A DNA stretch of 64,000 nt from Rhodocollybia butyracea (Eukaryota > Basidiomycota > Agaricomycetes > Agaricales > Omphalotaceae), in contig JADNRY010000014.1 in NCBI GenBank assembly GCA_015501585.1, positions 124,001 to 188,000 of the forward strand. Direction: 5' to 3'. The translations under genes were made by a program, and so were the position numbers. Under the pieces are notes generated by a model, which was not told the origin of the DNA, did not search any database, and saw only the letters and a list, made by a program, of their open reading frames with translations. Positions within the stretch are counted from its first letter, which is position 1. Every line of letters starts with the position of its first letter. Positions 53,372 to 64,000 of this stretch are shown here, in pieces.

Positions 53372-55622
53372 TTAAATCAACGCACTCATAGTAATAGCAG
53401 CAGCGGGAAGCGTTTTCTGGCCTTCATAAGCAGGTTCAAAGGTAAAGTTGGCAATGAGCGCTCTGTAAAAACCTGTCAATGATCGTTCTCAGACTGAGAA
53501 AGGAAGGACAACTCACGCGAGGACAGCCTTCATCTCAATAATGGCCATCGTTTTTCCAATGCATGCATGCGGCCCAGCAATGAAAGAAAACGTAGAAAAA
53601 GTCGAGTTGTAGTTTTCTGGTAGATTCAGCCATCTTTCTGGGCGAAATCTGGTCGTGTCAATTGCAACTCGGTGAGCTCTTGATTGCATGGTGTGACAAA
53701 ACGGATGCTCACTCTTCAGCGTCTTGACCCCAGACCTCTTTCCACGTATTAATGACTCGTATCTGAAGAATTCAAGGGATTCATGCTTAGCCACGAGGTT
53801 CTTTGAAGCTTACCGGGATCCAAATCAAAGTTCCCTTTGGTATGAAGACTCCATCGACATAGTCAGACTTGGCCGCCTTTCGTAGTGTTATTGGTACTGG
53901 AGGCATTACCCGGAGGCTTTCCATGCTGCGAAGAAAGGATGAAGGGACGGAAGAGAATCATCAAGACAGCATACATACATGAACAGTCCAACCATTTCAT
54001 GTCTCGTAGAGTTTTATAATCCAGACGTGAGTTTTGGGCATACAAGGGACCGACTTCAGCTCGAAGTTTATTCTGACTGGAGATATCGTTGGCAAGTAGC
54101 CATAGAGTCTGTGTAGTTGCTCTACTCAGTAGGTAGTTCGGCCAGGATTAGCTCGACATACCCAGGTCAAACCAGACGCGCTTTAGTTATTTATGTTCAT
54201 CTTCAAGTCAGTTTTTCAGTTTGAGAAAGTTGAAAAGGAATTGTACGTTGTTTCGTGTCCTGCTCCGAGGAAAGTCAACTACGGAAGAGAATTTGAACAT
54301 CGCCAGCGTTGAGAAAAACACAGAAAGCCTTACCACTTGATTTACCATCGCCTCATCACTCATCTTGTATTCATCACCAACTTCCCTCGTCCGTGCCCTT
54401 ACCAAAATGCTCATGATATCTTTCTTTCCACTAAGCTCCGAATCACCCTCAACTATACCTGCTTCGATAGACTCTTTCATTTTGTCCCGTAGCATCTCAG
54501 CCGAGATACGTTTGATATTGTACATCGAGTCAATGAGGATTGTTAGCGGAGCAAGTGCTTCTATGTGAGTGGCCTTGAAGACATGGCGATGCCGGTAAGC
54601 AAACTCGGTTTGGAGGAACTTTGGCATGCCTGGGATGATCATGACGAGGATGAGCATGGCGATGTTGCGACCAGACTGAAGGCTGAGTAGACGTTCATAG
54701 GCGTCGGCAAGATTGTTGTGAGGGTTGTGCAACGAGTCGATTTTCAAGCCAAAAGCTGTCTTGCAGATGATCTCAAGAGTCACCTTGCTCACTATTTGTG
54801 TGGTTCAAGTATTCGTATCATTCGGTAGTGGCCAAACGTACTCCAGTCATATACTTGAATCTCTCTGCCCTCTTTGGAGTCAATGTGCGATGTAAAAATG
54901 TCGACGAGTCTGGAAATGTTCAATGACATTCGTTGGAAATGGACAGCGCTACAAACCTTTGTATTGCATCGTAATACATATCCGTCTCTACAGAAAGCGT
55001 CGGCTTTCTTTCAAGATTGCAACAGTGCTTATACTTACGCGCCATCAGATTTGGGATCGAGAATGCGGGATTCATTGCTTTTCTCATTTGCCTGTGTTCC
55101 TCTCCCGTAGTGGTCAGTAGTCCAAAACCTGTTACATGGCCCAGGATTTTTCTCAGAAAGCCAGGCTACAGGGAAATTCAGAGGGGCATGGATGCATCAA
55201 ACGCAAGTCACAAACTCGGGGATAATCCAGCCAATCTTTGACCATGATCTTCTGCAAGGCCTCCGGCTTCAAGAACATAACTCTATCCAATCCGACAGGC
55301 CCAACAATACGCACGACAGGCCCATACTCCTTGCACCATTCGCGTTGTGGTATCCCAGATTCAGAATTAATTACCCTTCCAAATTGTCCCATGATGGGAT
55401 GACCCAGCGGAGGTCCGGGGAGCTTGCGTAACGGAGAAAGAAATAAGGGATAGATGTATAACTTGTGTACTATCCAATATGTGAAAACTCCTGATGTTCA
55501 ATGTTCAGTTCATACTTGTTTAGATGAATAATGACAATTCGGTGCCCACCGAACGCGCCGAGGATAACACGCGATGTGTTAAAGCTAAAGACAAACATAT
55601 TGCTGGTAAAAGCGAGTGACAT
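53372..55622 (-). CDS. Cytochrome P450 monooxygenase
   Basis: Membrane-bound haem monooxygenase. Start ATG 55620-55622 (MSLAFTSNMFVFSFNTS, a hydrophobic anchor split by an intron), then YWIVHKLYIYPLFLSPLRKL and the proline hinge PGPP. The substrate-region block follows, then the I-helix AGHETTASGLTW, which is restored by splicing over two introns (54190-54270). Next come the ExxR motif in MESLRVMPPVPITLRK, the PERW-type FRPERWLNLPENY, and the haem-binding loop FSFIAGPHACIGKTMAI with the cysteine ligand. It ends ALIANFTFEP...SALI at 53372-53374. All key motifs are present and frames are continuous, so it is probably functional. Subfamily and substrate cannot be decided by eye. Its neighbour TmpA-like gene does not form an obvious pathway with it. 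Confidence 0.9.
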
Positions 55623-56594
55623 GGTGGTTCGGACGCAAACCGGCTAGGTTCGTTTTCATGACAATGCAAGTAGCTCGTGAAAATCGCGAGTTCGGAAATC
55701 AACGCTCCCAAGCGCTAAGCGCCCAGGTCCGGGGGCGGAGATCACGCGGTCCGATAACGAACGCATCAACGTGACTAGACCGTCACCTCGAAGAGTCGAA
55801 ACAACTACATGAGTTTCGGGACTTAGAAAGTCAAGAATCAGTAACCCAGACCGGAATAGACAAAAGGAATCACAAATACCACAATTTTATCCCTCGTTCC
55901 GATCACTATATCGGCCTCCAAAGCATTGCTTCCAAGAGGAATCACAGAGGACGCTCATTCCTGAATCCTGAGCTGTGGATTAAACTCACTAGGGCTCAAA
56001 TCTCCTTCGTTCATATCCTCTACCCCAGCCAAAGACTACAGTACAATACTTATAGCATAGGGTCTTCCTGCAGTTGGATTTTATGCCCCAACTTTCAGAA
56101 TGTCACGGCCGAAAACGTCCGAGGAATTAGCTTGCGGGTTCTCCCGATTTTCTGTCGAGATTCATTTGACCAGCTCTTGGTCCGATCTCAAGACGGGGTT
56201 ACCGATGCGTTTTATGATCAGCACGGAAGGCCTGCCAGGAGGACTTCACATCTTCTGAAATATCGTCCAGAACGTTCTGGTATCGATAATCTGGATACAA
56301 AACAGTGTCTTCGAAAACCGCTGTAAACGCAGTTGAGTCACGTTGGTGACTTTAACTCGAAATCTCAACAGCTTCTCTCCATGGACAAAAATAGCTTACA
56401 CTATGCGAGGCGGCGATATTGTATTCATTCGTCAGATATTAGTAAAGTTCGTTCTCATAATTCCACTTGGATGGCATGACTCTACATCATAGCTCCGTAT
56501 AAAAGCTGCTCAGAGATCCCCACGCAAGTCGCCACGTTGGTTTAAGCCCTCCGCCCAAAACTTTACTACCCTTGAGTTCCTTGACCCTGCAATC
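55623..56594. other. Divergent intergenic region
   Basis: About 970 bp between the P450 start and the four-helix gene start. Short open stretches only; no gene recognised. Presumed promoters of both genes; a TATA-like cgtataaaagctg lies at 56495-56507, about 95 bp before the right-hand ATG. Confidence 0.45.
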
Positions 56595-57337
56595 ATGGCT
56601 GGCATGAACTGTTTCTGTGTGCATCGTTCGAGGCTGACCTGTTTACTTCGATGTAGGCAAAAAGAAGGAGGAGATTACTAGCCGATACAGGACTAACAAA
56701 TTCTGGTTGTATAGCGTTGCTTTTGTATTTCTCTTTGGGATGAGTAAGTTGAAGTTTCTTTGTTCAGCTGCCCACCGTGCTCATCGTCATTCGTAGCCGC
56801 CGCCGAACTCGGGCTTGTCTCTGACCTGCTACACAAAGGGGGTAACAACGTAGAGAATTACCCTTCTGCCGAGTTCAAGCATGACCTGGGTATCTTGCTT
56901 TTCACCTGCATTGCAGAGTTCCTGTACATTATTGGTCACGCTTTCATCGAGATGGGCTGTAAGTTGCATCCTCAGACTGTTTTCTTTGTATGCTTACTTT
57001 CTTTCATCAGTGAACATATTCATCAATTTTTCTTTGGCCGTCTTCTGGGGTGCTGGTGCTGGTATCCTCTTCCAGGTCTCGCCTTTTGAATCGCGCACCT
57101 GTGATAAATCAAGCTCGGTTTTCACCTCAAATTGGGCGAGCTATGCGGATAATTGCTCCCGTGTTGTGGCGATGCAAGGTCTCGCTTGGGCTTTGTGTGA
57201 GTCTGGCTTTTTGAAGGACGCATATATCCTGATGAATATCCGTTGTAGGGGGCCTCTCTCTCACGTTGATGTTTGGAATGTTCTTCCACCTGGTAGAGTT
57301 CAAAACCCGACGAAACGTATCCATGTACAATGTGTAA
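56595..57337 (+). CDS. Four-helix (MARVEL/tetraspan-like) membrane protein
   Basis: Five exons (56595-56610, 56657-56743, 56797-56958, 57011-57196, 57249-57337) total 540 bp, giving 179 residues. The N-terminus is short and basic (MAGMNCKKKEEITSRYRTNK). Four hydrophobic segments follow: FWLYSVAFVFLFGM, LGILLFTCIAEFLYIIGHAF, NIFINFSLAVFWGAGAGILF and LAWALWGLSLTLMFGMFFHL. A cysteine-containing loop (RTCDKSSS, YADNCSR) lies between helices 3 and 4. The tail is VEFKTRRNVSMYNV. This layout is typical of small fungal MARVEL-like proteins, though I cannot assign the family with certainty. Exon 1 uses a weak gtttct donor, the least sure point of the model. Confidence 0.68.
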
Positions 57338-59293
57338 ACGGTATCATACCGCTGCGTTGAAATTTCTGTTTTTCAAATGCCCCTCTTACTGTATGCATGA
57401 TCTTTCACGATTCTAATGTTTTCGACGCCTTGGCTAAATCTTAATAATGACTGTTCAAGTTGTAAATCTATTCAATTGAATTCTTGTAAAATGCCGAAAC
57501 GAATAGTAATGCTCCGAGTCCGATGATGCGGGAAGTTTAAGCTAACGACCCACCAGGACACTACCAGGACCTGACCGGGACCCACCTCGTAGTTGTTCAA
57601 TCTTCACTCTGAATACTTTTTTTGACATCTCACACTAACAGACCATCACGCAAAGACGCAAAGCGCTCTGTTGCGTCTCAGCGCGGTAGTGAGATATCAT
57701 TAGGATATCATGCTGTGTTTTATTATTATATCTCCCTTCCTTAGCTAGCACGTGTCTCGCTGCAGTGCTGAGTGCTGTGAAGGCATTGAATTTATCGTCA
57801 AAATACTTAGCTGGCCTAGAACGTGGTATGACATATGTACATATGAAATCTGTAGGAGCTGAAATTGCTGCTCTTAGAGCCGGTATCAGACATTGAGACT
57901 GCCCAGAATTACCGGAACGAAGAAACATTCGGTGAAGCTTGGAAGCCTTGGAGAGTCAAGCCTTGGTTCGATCCTGTTCGATCGTATCGAAGAAAATAAC
58001 CCCTGTTACGCTATCTCACTCAAGAGCCTTCATGTCCTGACTGATGAATTTGCTATGATGCACGTCGTCGCTGTGATCGCAAGTTAAGATGAAGATCGAA
58101 TCAAGCTCGCGGAGGTCTCCAGACTTCTTCAGACAATGCTGGTGACAAAGAGTGACAAAGGCGTTAAGGAATTGAATGATCCGAGCTGGCAGAACTGTGC
58201 ACTCTAGATACTACTTACAACGTGAATGAAACAATGTTGTTTCTGCGCCGATGCTGTCCTTCTCTATATTGGGAGGGACCGTTTGACTATATTGAAAGAA
58301 TTTCCTATTCTCAGCTCGCCAGACGGAACTACGTAAATCATAATAGGGTGCAGCTTGAAATCTTCAAGTGACTGTTGTGCTCACACCTTGATGTTCGGAA
58401 CGTTCTTCTAAAGTTCTATCCGACTCCCTTGGCATTCAGGATCAGACAACATAATTTTTACTGTCACCGCTTACCCCGATATTGCGAGGTCCCACGCATG
58501 CCTACTATCGATGTTCGGATTGTCCATGATCCATTTCGTGCCACTGGCGTCCATCCATTACTCCTACACACCGCATAAACATTAAATAATCATACCACTG
58601 GCAGGACCTTGATTGTATGATGCCAGCAGAGGCTCTTGAGTCCTCCGGAATAACTCGCTTTAGTTAAACTATCGCCGTAGTCCTCGCTCTTGTTTGCCTT
58701 GTAGAGTGGTTACGCCACGACTTAACCAAGCCTAGCATTTTGCATCCTATATGCGTTTGAGGTGAGATCAATGATGGTAGGGGTAAAGGCTGAGCACTAC
58801 TAGTACTACTAGTACTCTTCTTAATTGTTTGAGTCAAGAATGAAAAAAGTCCGTAGGAGTTGGGATGAAGAACCAGCGCAATTAGTCCTTAAATACATAA
58901 CCATTAATCATGGTTCACCCATCTGTCCACTTATGCTGTACTGTCCATGCGCTCCATTTACGGCCCCTCTCTTCTTCGGTGATCCTACTCATCGCATATA
59001 TGCTTAGCCTCATAGAGTCACTTGCATATTTGGATTGACTAGCTATTAATACTCTAGCAACGTCCGAAAGAGGTACAGCCAAAGCTGTACATCGCATGTG
59101 CCTGATTCTATTTATGATTGTCGGAATCAGGTCATTTCCGAGCCTGCTGCAGTTCAACAGATCGTACGGTTCGTCCGATAAAAATGGAATTTTGATAAAG
59201 AGAGCATAAAAGATAAGTACAGACACTGGGTTACAAATCCACCTCGAGGCGTAAAATAAGAGTACAGAAAAATACTGGGTATGTACACAAAAG
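57338..59293. other. Long gene-poor stretch
   Basis: Nearly 2 kb without a convincing gene. At 58384-58412 the sequence cttgatgttcggaacgttct resembles the last exon of the four-helix gene (57262-57290) and may be a remnant of a duplicate. A perfect small repeat tactagtac occurs at 58798-58815. The 3' region of the TmpA-like gene lies at the right end. Confidence 0.4.
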
Positions 59294-60914
59294 TTAGGAG
59301 TCGAAAATCGCACCGTATGCAGGAATTCCTCGACTCTCCATTCCGTATACTACCTTCCGCGTTAGCTTTGGATTTGAGATAATGAAAACAGCCTCGGCTT
59401 GAGATTCCAACACCAATTGATATGTGACAGCGACCATATTTGGACGTCCTTGCTTTCGCGTATCCCAGATCCAGGCGTCAGGATCCGCCTTCTTCACCGC
59501 TTCAATGATTTTCGCGCCATATGTCTGCTCAGGAGCGGGTGTGCTCCAGAAAATTCGCCGGGGTGTATAGTCAGCGTAGAAGAGCGAAAGTGGTGGGCCT
59601 ATCCCCGACCCAGTGGCGACGAGTACGATCTTCCGAAAGAGCTTGGAAGTGTAGAGGAGGCCGTGGAGAGGGTTACCTCTGATCCAAAGCTTCTTCGGGG
59701 GGTTGTGAATGATATCATTAGTCCAGTCACCTGCATTCGACACGACGATAGAGAAACCTTCAGGTTGACCGGTCTCCTCATTAATATCTGGGACTGTGGC
59801 AAATGCATGCCATTCCAGAAGAGGTTTGTTGGACACTTTGAGTCCATAGAAGGGTTCGATATCTCGGTACTTAAAGTGGAGCCGTGTAACGTGACTCGAG
59901 AGAACTTCTGGAAACACGTCCACATGGCGTAGACGCACCCAAGAGATAGCCGTGCAGGATGATGATATAACGAACGTCCAAAACGAGGACGTGCTGATGA
60001 GATATCGGCCGAGGGATGGTGGATGTTCTTCCATTAGTCGATACTGATTGCCCGCAAAGCACTGGTGCATCCTGCATTTGTTCTGAGCACGGAAAGTAAG
60101 CAAGGAAAAAGACGACTCACCAAAACGTACATAAGGCCACCCAACCTGAATAACGATGGATTGCCTCAAAGTGATCATGATATCTTCGGCGGAAAGTAGG
60201 ATGAGCACCCGCAAGGATGAAACAGAACATGACAACCAGAATGTAACATGTTATCACGTTAGCAAGAGACCATTTAGTGGGATCTCCGATGTGGTCCTTG
60301 GTAGTTACTGCAGTGTACATCAGAAACCAGACCACAGACGCGACACCAGCGCCAGAATGAGCGCCTCCATAGTGAAAGACCTTTGCAAGACGTTTTCTGA
60401 TCCAAAGCGGCCAGCTGAGTGGACATATGTCGGTCGCAATCTCGTACACCAGGTTGACAAAATTCTCTTGGCGGAAGAGAAGAGTGATCATCAAGTTTGC
60501 AGAGGTTGCGCTTCCTACGTTTTGCGCGGAAGGGGTTCCCCCACTCTGAACCACAAAAACGATGAAGGCGATGAGATTCGCAGCAAATATAACCGAAAAG
60601 GTTTTGCGGTAGTACGAGAACGCGATGTCTACCAAACATAAAGGTCAGCCAACACCTAAGAATAAGAATTCGAGCATACAATGTAACCATCGGGTAAAAC
60701 TGGAATGTCCAATCTTCGATGGAAGCTCGACAGAGTCAACTTGTTTAACAGTAACCTCTGCGAGTTCGACGGCTTTTTTCTCCATGTCGACGGTGTGAAC
60801 GGAGCTGGGAGCCGAGCTCGAAGTTGGGGTTACATCATGAACGCCGCTGGTCTTACTGAGGCTAGGGAGCGAAAGGGCCTCCTCAGATTGCTTCTCGGAG
60901 TTGTTAGAAGACAT
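59294..60914 (-). CDS. TmpA-like membrane flavoreductase (ferric-reductase-related)
   Basis: Start ATG 60912-60914, stop 59294-59296. A charged N-terminus (MSSNNSEKQSEEALSL) precedes several membrane spans: FSVIFAANLIAFIVFVVQSG, LMITLLFRQENFVNLVYEIA, FHYGGAHSGAGVASVVWFLM, ITCYILVVMFCFILAGAHPT. The histidines in HYGGAHSG and AIHRYSGW fit a reduced haem/membrane domain. The cytosolic half has an FAD/NAD-binding fold: WHAFATVPDI, the glycine motif VLVATGSGIGP, FWSTPAPEQTYG, and a C-terminal VVYGMESRGIPAYGAIFDS. Introns after TRWLH and after CTFW restore the frame. It resembles Aspergillus TmpA, a membrane flavoprotein linked to conidiation signalling, and the related C-terminal reductase of some adenylate-forming enzymes. 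No adenylation domain is present here. Confidence 0.8.
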
Positions 60915-62819
60915 TTCGGAGATCGAGGAGAAGTGGGTACTTGTCTCATTTCAGCCCATGACCTACCCGTTTTAAATCGCTGGGTCTTTCCTGAAATTAA
61001 GTTCGAGTTCGGTGTATGGCTCGCAATCTATTTAGCCCGATTCAACCCATGGACGGGTTCTTAGGTTTTACGTGACGAATGCTATCCTAGATGTTCCTTG
61101 TCGCACCCCACTTGAATTATTCTAGTACATGGACCTCCGGACTCAGTCGGAAGGATTCAGGTCTGGCTGATGGTTACCCCTCAGGCTATACGGTACACCA
61201 TAATTCTGGTCCGGAGATCGCTTTGAAGGGACTGTAAAATTTCCCAGCATACATAGAAAGCCAGAAGCTTGCTGTGTTCGTTCAATAGAGTCCTTAAAAT
61301 TCCCGCTTCCGACAGCTGCCAAGATTCTGTTGTTACAAGTATGTATAGTATATAGTACTTCATGCCGAGCTTCGACCTGTTGATGCGCCAATGCCCAAGC
61401 CATCAATTCAGGATCTTACCGGTGATTAACGAAGTCAACGTACATCGCAAGTATTGCCACCGTTTTAGAGGCGATTAGGCCATTGCACTCCGCTGTTGTG
61501 AAAAATTTGACTGCGTGTCGTGTGGATAGGAACCCGCCATGTACGACAAGCACACATGGTAATTTTGGTTGTACCGTTTCGGTCTCCAATCTCCAAAAAG
61601 GTATTGTCAGTAAGCCTCTCAGCAGGGAGAGGCAAGGAGCCAGCTAGTTACTCAATGTCCATCTACACCTCATTTCCTACCCTTCCTTCCTTCCTACTCC
61701 AACATAATAAACCAAGAGTTATTCAAAGTTTTATAGTGCACTCACGGTAGGACTTCACAAGGCTCCACTGGGAAACATATCAGATAATCTGCAATGTTAA
61801 TCTGATCAAGTCGAGGGAAGATAACTCAACTGGCCTATCTGATACTAGGTATGATTGGAGGGTAGATAGTTTATCTGACATGCTGCGACTCAAGCCGAGG
61901 TGATTGGTGGGTATCTGATATACTCAAGTAATACCATGAGAGTCCGAAGCATGCGCGCGAGGATACAGTAGAGATGGGTATCACCTTTTAAATTGAGAGT
62001 TCTCGGAGAGATACGGTTTGTGATACGGTAGGAACGACATAGCGATTGATCTTGAAACCCGGAAGAGTTCGGATTTTTCTCTTTGAGCTTCTAAAGGGTA
62101 CCCAAAACGATTCGTGAGCGAAATTGCCAAGGAGATTTCACGTCTATTATTCTGTCTGGGACGAGCTGGGACGGCAGTCCAATCATGACGGAGGTACCAG
62201 GAGGCCGGGTACTAGATGAACACTACGAAACAGGGGGCATCGCGCGTATGCGGCGCCTGCTAAAACTGGAATTAAGGTACAGTGAGCATGCCGACGTGCG
62301 CGCATGAGAATAGCAAAGCAAAGTATGAAGTTACAGCCTGACCGGTAAAGATGGGTCGAGGACGAAGATGACGGTCACAGGAGAAAACAAGTCACAAGAC
62401 GCGCTTACGTGTGCCGAAGTTGGATTCTCGACTTGAGGAACGAGCTGGCAGGTTACCTCGAAATCCATCCTACATCCGTCCTTTCTGACTAGTTACTGGA
62501 GGCGTGCGGAATTCAAGGTCTCACTTCCAAGCTCTCCCAAGCTCTACCCTCGATTCACGGAAAATACCGCTGTTTGTTTACACGCTAGTTCACCGTCCAC
62601 TCCCCAATATCCAACACCCTCCACCATTGCTCCACCGGACACCCAATGTACTAGGCTGAGCCTGAGTCGAATCACCGCAAGAAGTTCTCAACTTTGCTGA
62701 AGTAGTAGGCACGAAAAATATCCATCGTATAGATCCCGAGCTTCTGAATGGCACAATTATATTACAACTGACTTCACTCAGGTAAACTCAGCTGGAGGTA
62801 TAATACAAAACATCCAGTT
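60915..62819. other. Gene-poor stretch
   Basis: No convincing coding region. It contains a short (CCTT)n run near 61681-61695. Nothing else recognised. Confidence 0.4.
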
Positions 62820-62825
62820 TACGCG

Positions 62826-63055
62826 TGGGCCAGTGTGGCAACAAGTAATTGGTGTGGACCGTGTGGTGAAAACCCGTACTGTCGTGCAGAATCATATGTT
62901 CCTGGCCACAAACGTCATGCTGAGCTCCAGGATTGAGTATCAGTACTCAGTCCGGGCGTGGGCTAGTGCGCGGATACAAGTGATTAGTGTGGTGCAAGCC
63001 TGTACCGTCGCGTGAAATGTTCCTGGGTTATGAATGCTATTACTGAGCTCCATGA
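62826..63055. repeat. Diverged direct repeat of about 130 bp
   Basis: Two imperfect copies: gtgggccagtgtggcaacaagtaattggtgtgg... at 62826 and gtgggctagtgcgcggatacaagtgattagtgtgg... at 62958. Both run through cctgta/cccgta...tgtcgtg and atgttcctgg to ctgagctcca. Noncoding as far as seen. Confidence 0.6.
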
Positions 63056-64000
63056 AGCTCGTAGGAATAGACCAAAGTTCTTCCTTTGATGCGTAATCCT
63101 CCTTCAGCTGTCTCCAATCATCCGACATTCCTTCTGTGCATCAAATTCACTGGCGCATATCACCGCGACGCTCTTCCCCTTGTCCTACGCTTTCGTGCTT
63201 CTGGAGTTGCTGGGTTTTTTTGATGGCATACTCCCTAAAACCGTGAAAGTACCTGTCCTTCGTGTGCCAGAAATCACTTTCCAGCGCCGTTCAAGAGGCA
63301 CGGGGCAGGCTATCATTAGTTAACAGAGATCCTGGTGTTGCTGAATCGGAAGGTTTCGTAGACGGTGGGAAGGGTGGAAGGAACTTGGAAGTAACCCTAC
63401 ACGGTCCAGTTCAAGTTGCTGGCTCCGCGGCGCCACAAAGTTTTCCACAGGCGATGGACATTAAGCGTGAATCTTTGTGATGGTGATGTTCACTTCGAGT
63501 TCAATTCGAAGATCTCTAAATTGTCTTTCCCCACGCAACGCGGGACCGACTCCAGCTGGATCTCTCGCTGAGCACCAAATTGGACACTCGTCGATAATTC
63601 AGTGCAGTGCTCAGCTCACTCATCGCTATTTTTTTGAGTTACGAATCTGCGACCAACAGCTAAATCGCCTCTGGAACAGCTCCAGCCGTTAGAGAGACTA
63701 TTTTCATTTCCCCCCCTCTCTCGCTTTATCATCCAGTGCCAGTCGACCTCCAGTGAAAGTCTCGGAGAAGAATAGGGTCGCTCTTTCTCCGCCGAAAGCG
63801 CTTTTCAGCAGCATTATTTCAATATTTCAACGCATTTACTTATCCTGAAAACCTGCTGGCACTGAGCTAGATCCGATGATAGTGTAAAGGTGCGATATAA
63901 GTGCGATACGAAAGCATATGTGGCGGAGCATAGAGCTACTCATCGAGGTAGTTGCCAATGAAAAACCTCGCTATGTGACTGGGGTTGCTGTTACTAGTCA
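63056..64000. other. Right edge, no gene recognised
   Basis: Several short open stretches, none with splice support or a known motif. The pyrimidine-rich run ttcatttccccccctctctc near 63700 could be upstream of a gene lying beyond the window. Confidence 0.35.

Noticed and set aside
59399..60641. Plus-strand open frames of 161-177 codons opposite the TmpA-like gene
   Set aside because: Antisense shadows; the minus strand gives membrane spans and a GSGIGP nucleotide-binding motif.

Overview
The window is nuclear DNA of a filamentous basidiomycete, most likely a mushroom-forming agaricomycete. Genes are split by many introns of about 45-70 bp with GT(A/G)AGT donors, CTNAC-type branch sites and YAG acceptors. 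Neighbouring genes lie close together on both strands, and the families present (P450, TmpA-like reductase, TMEM16/anoctamin, FunK/CK1-like kinase, ankyrin-MYND proteins) fit that group. No rRNA, tRNA, CRISPR or intact transposon was recognised.

Left flank (1-6.8 kb): a short-chain dehydrogenase running off the left edge, a decayed second copy of it, a CK1-like protein kinase with a one-base frame break, and an apparently intact signal-peptide-bearing agmatinase/arginase-family gene.

Centre (about 7-47 kb): this is the remarkable part, a nested array of local duplications built around one small family of secreted proteins that I do not recognise, called SSP here. Seven copies have a continuous spliced frame: SSP1, 2, 3, 4, 6, 8 and 9 at 7480, 12384, 15633, 17384, 23621, 35643 and 39297. 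SSP5 and SSP10 (19136, 43127) are frameshifted. SSP7 (29475) has lost the conserved domain and carries a 51-bp coding minisatellite instead. Two further loci keep only 3' remnants (26.25 and 46.8 kb). All SSPs are on the plus strand and share a TATA-type core promoter, a signal peptide, a short basic/proline-rich linker exon, and a domain with a CxxxCFGW motif. SSP1 and SSP2 sit on a 4.5-kb tandem duplication that also copied the agmatinase gene; the second agmatinase copy is broken. SSP6-9 each have a conserved upstream block of about 0.9 kb with a TTGACTG-N7-CAGTCAA inverted repeat. They also have a downstream block leading into minus-strand fragments of ankyrin-repeat/MYND-finger genes. A DUF7907-like gene occurs twice in this array, once intact and once broken.

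Right flank (44.8-64 kb): a hypothetical minus-strand gene, a free-standing gene matching only the N-terminal domain of DNA ligase IV, gene debris, an intact anoctamin-type scramblase gene, an intact cytochrome P450, a four-helix membrane protein, and a TmpA-like membrane flavoreductase. The last 3 kb hold no convincing gene.

The flanks look like ordinary single-copy gene space, whereas the centre behaves like a fast birth-and-death cluster of secreted proteins. Splice models were tested by reading frame: the summed exon lengths of SSP1, 2, 3, 4, 6, 7, 8 and 9, the anoctamin, the ligase-like gene and the four-helix protein are all multiples of three, and they fail only in copies judged frameshifted. 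All family assignments rest on motif recognition by eye, with no database search.
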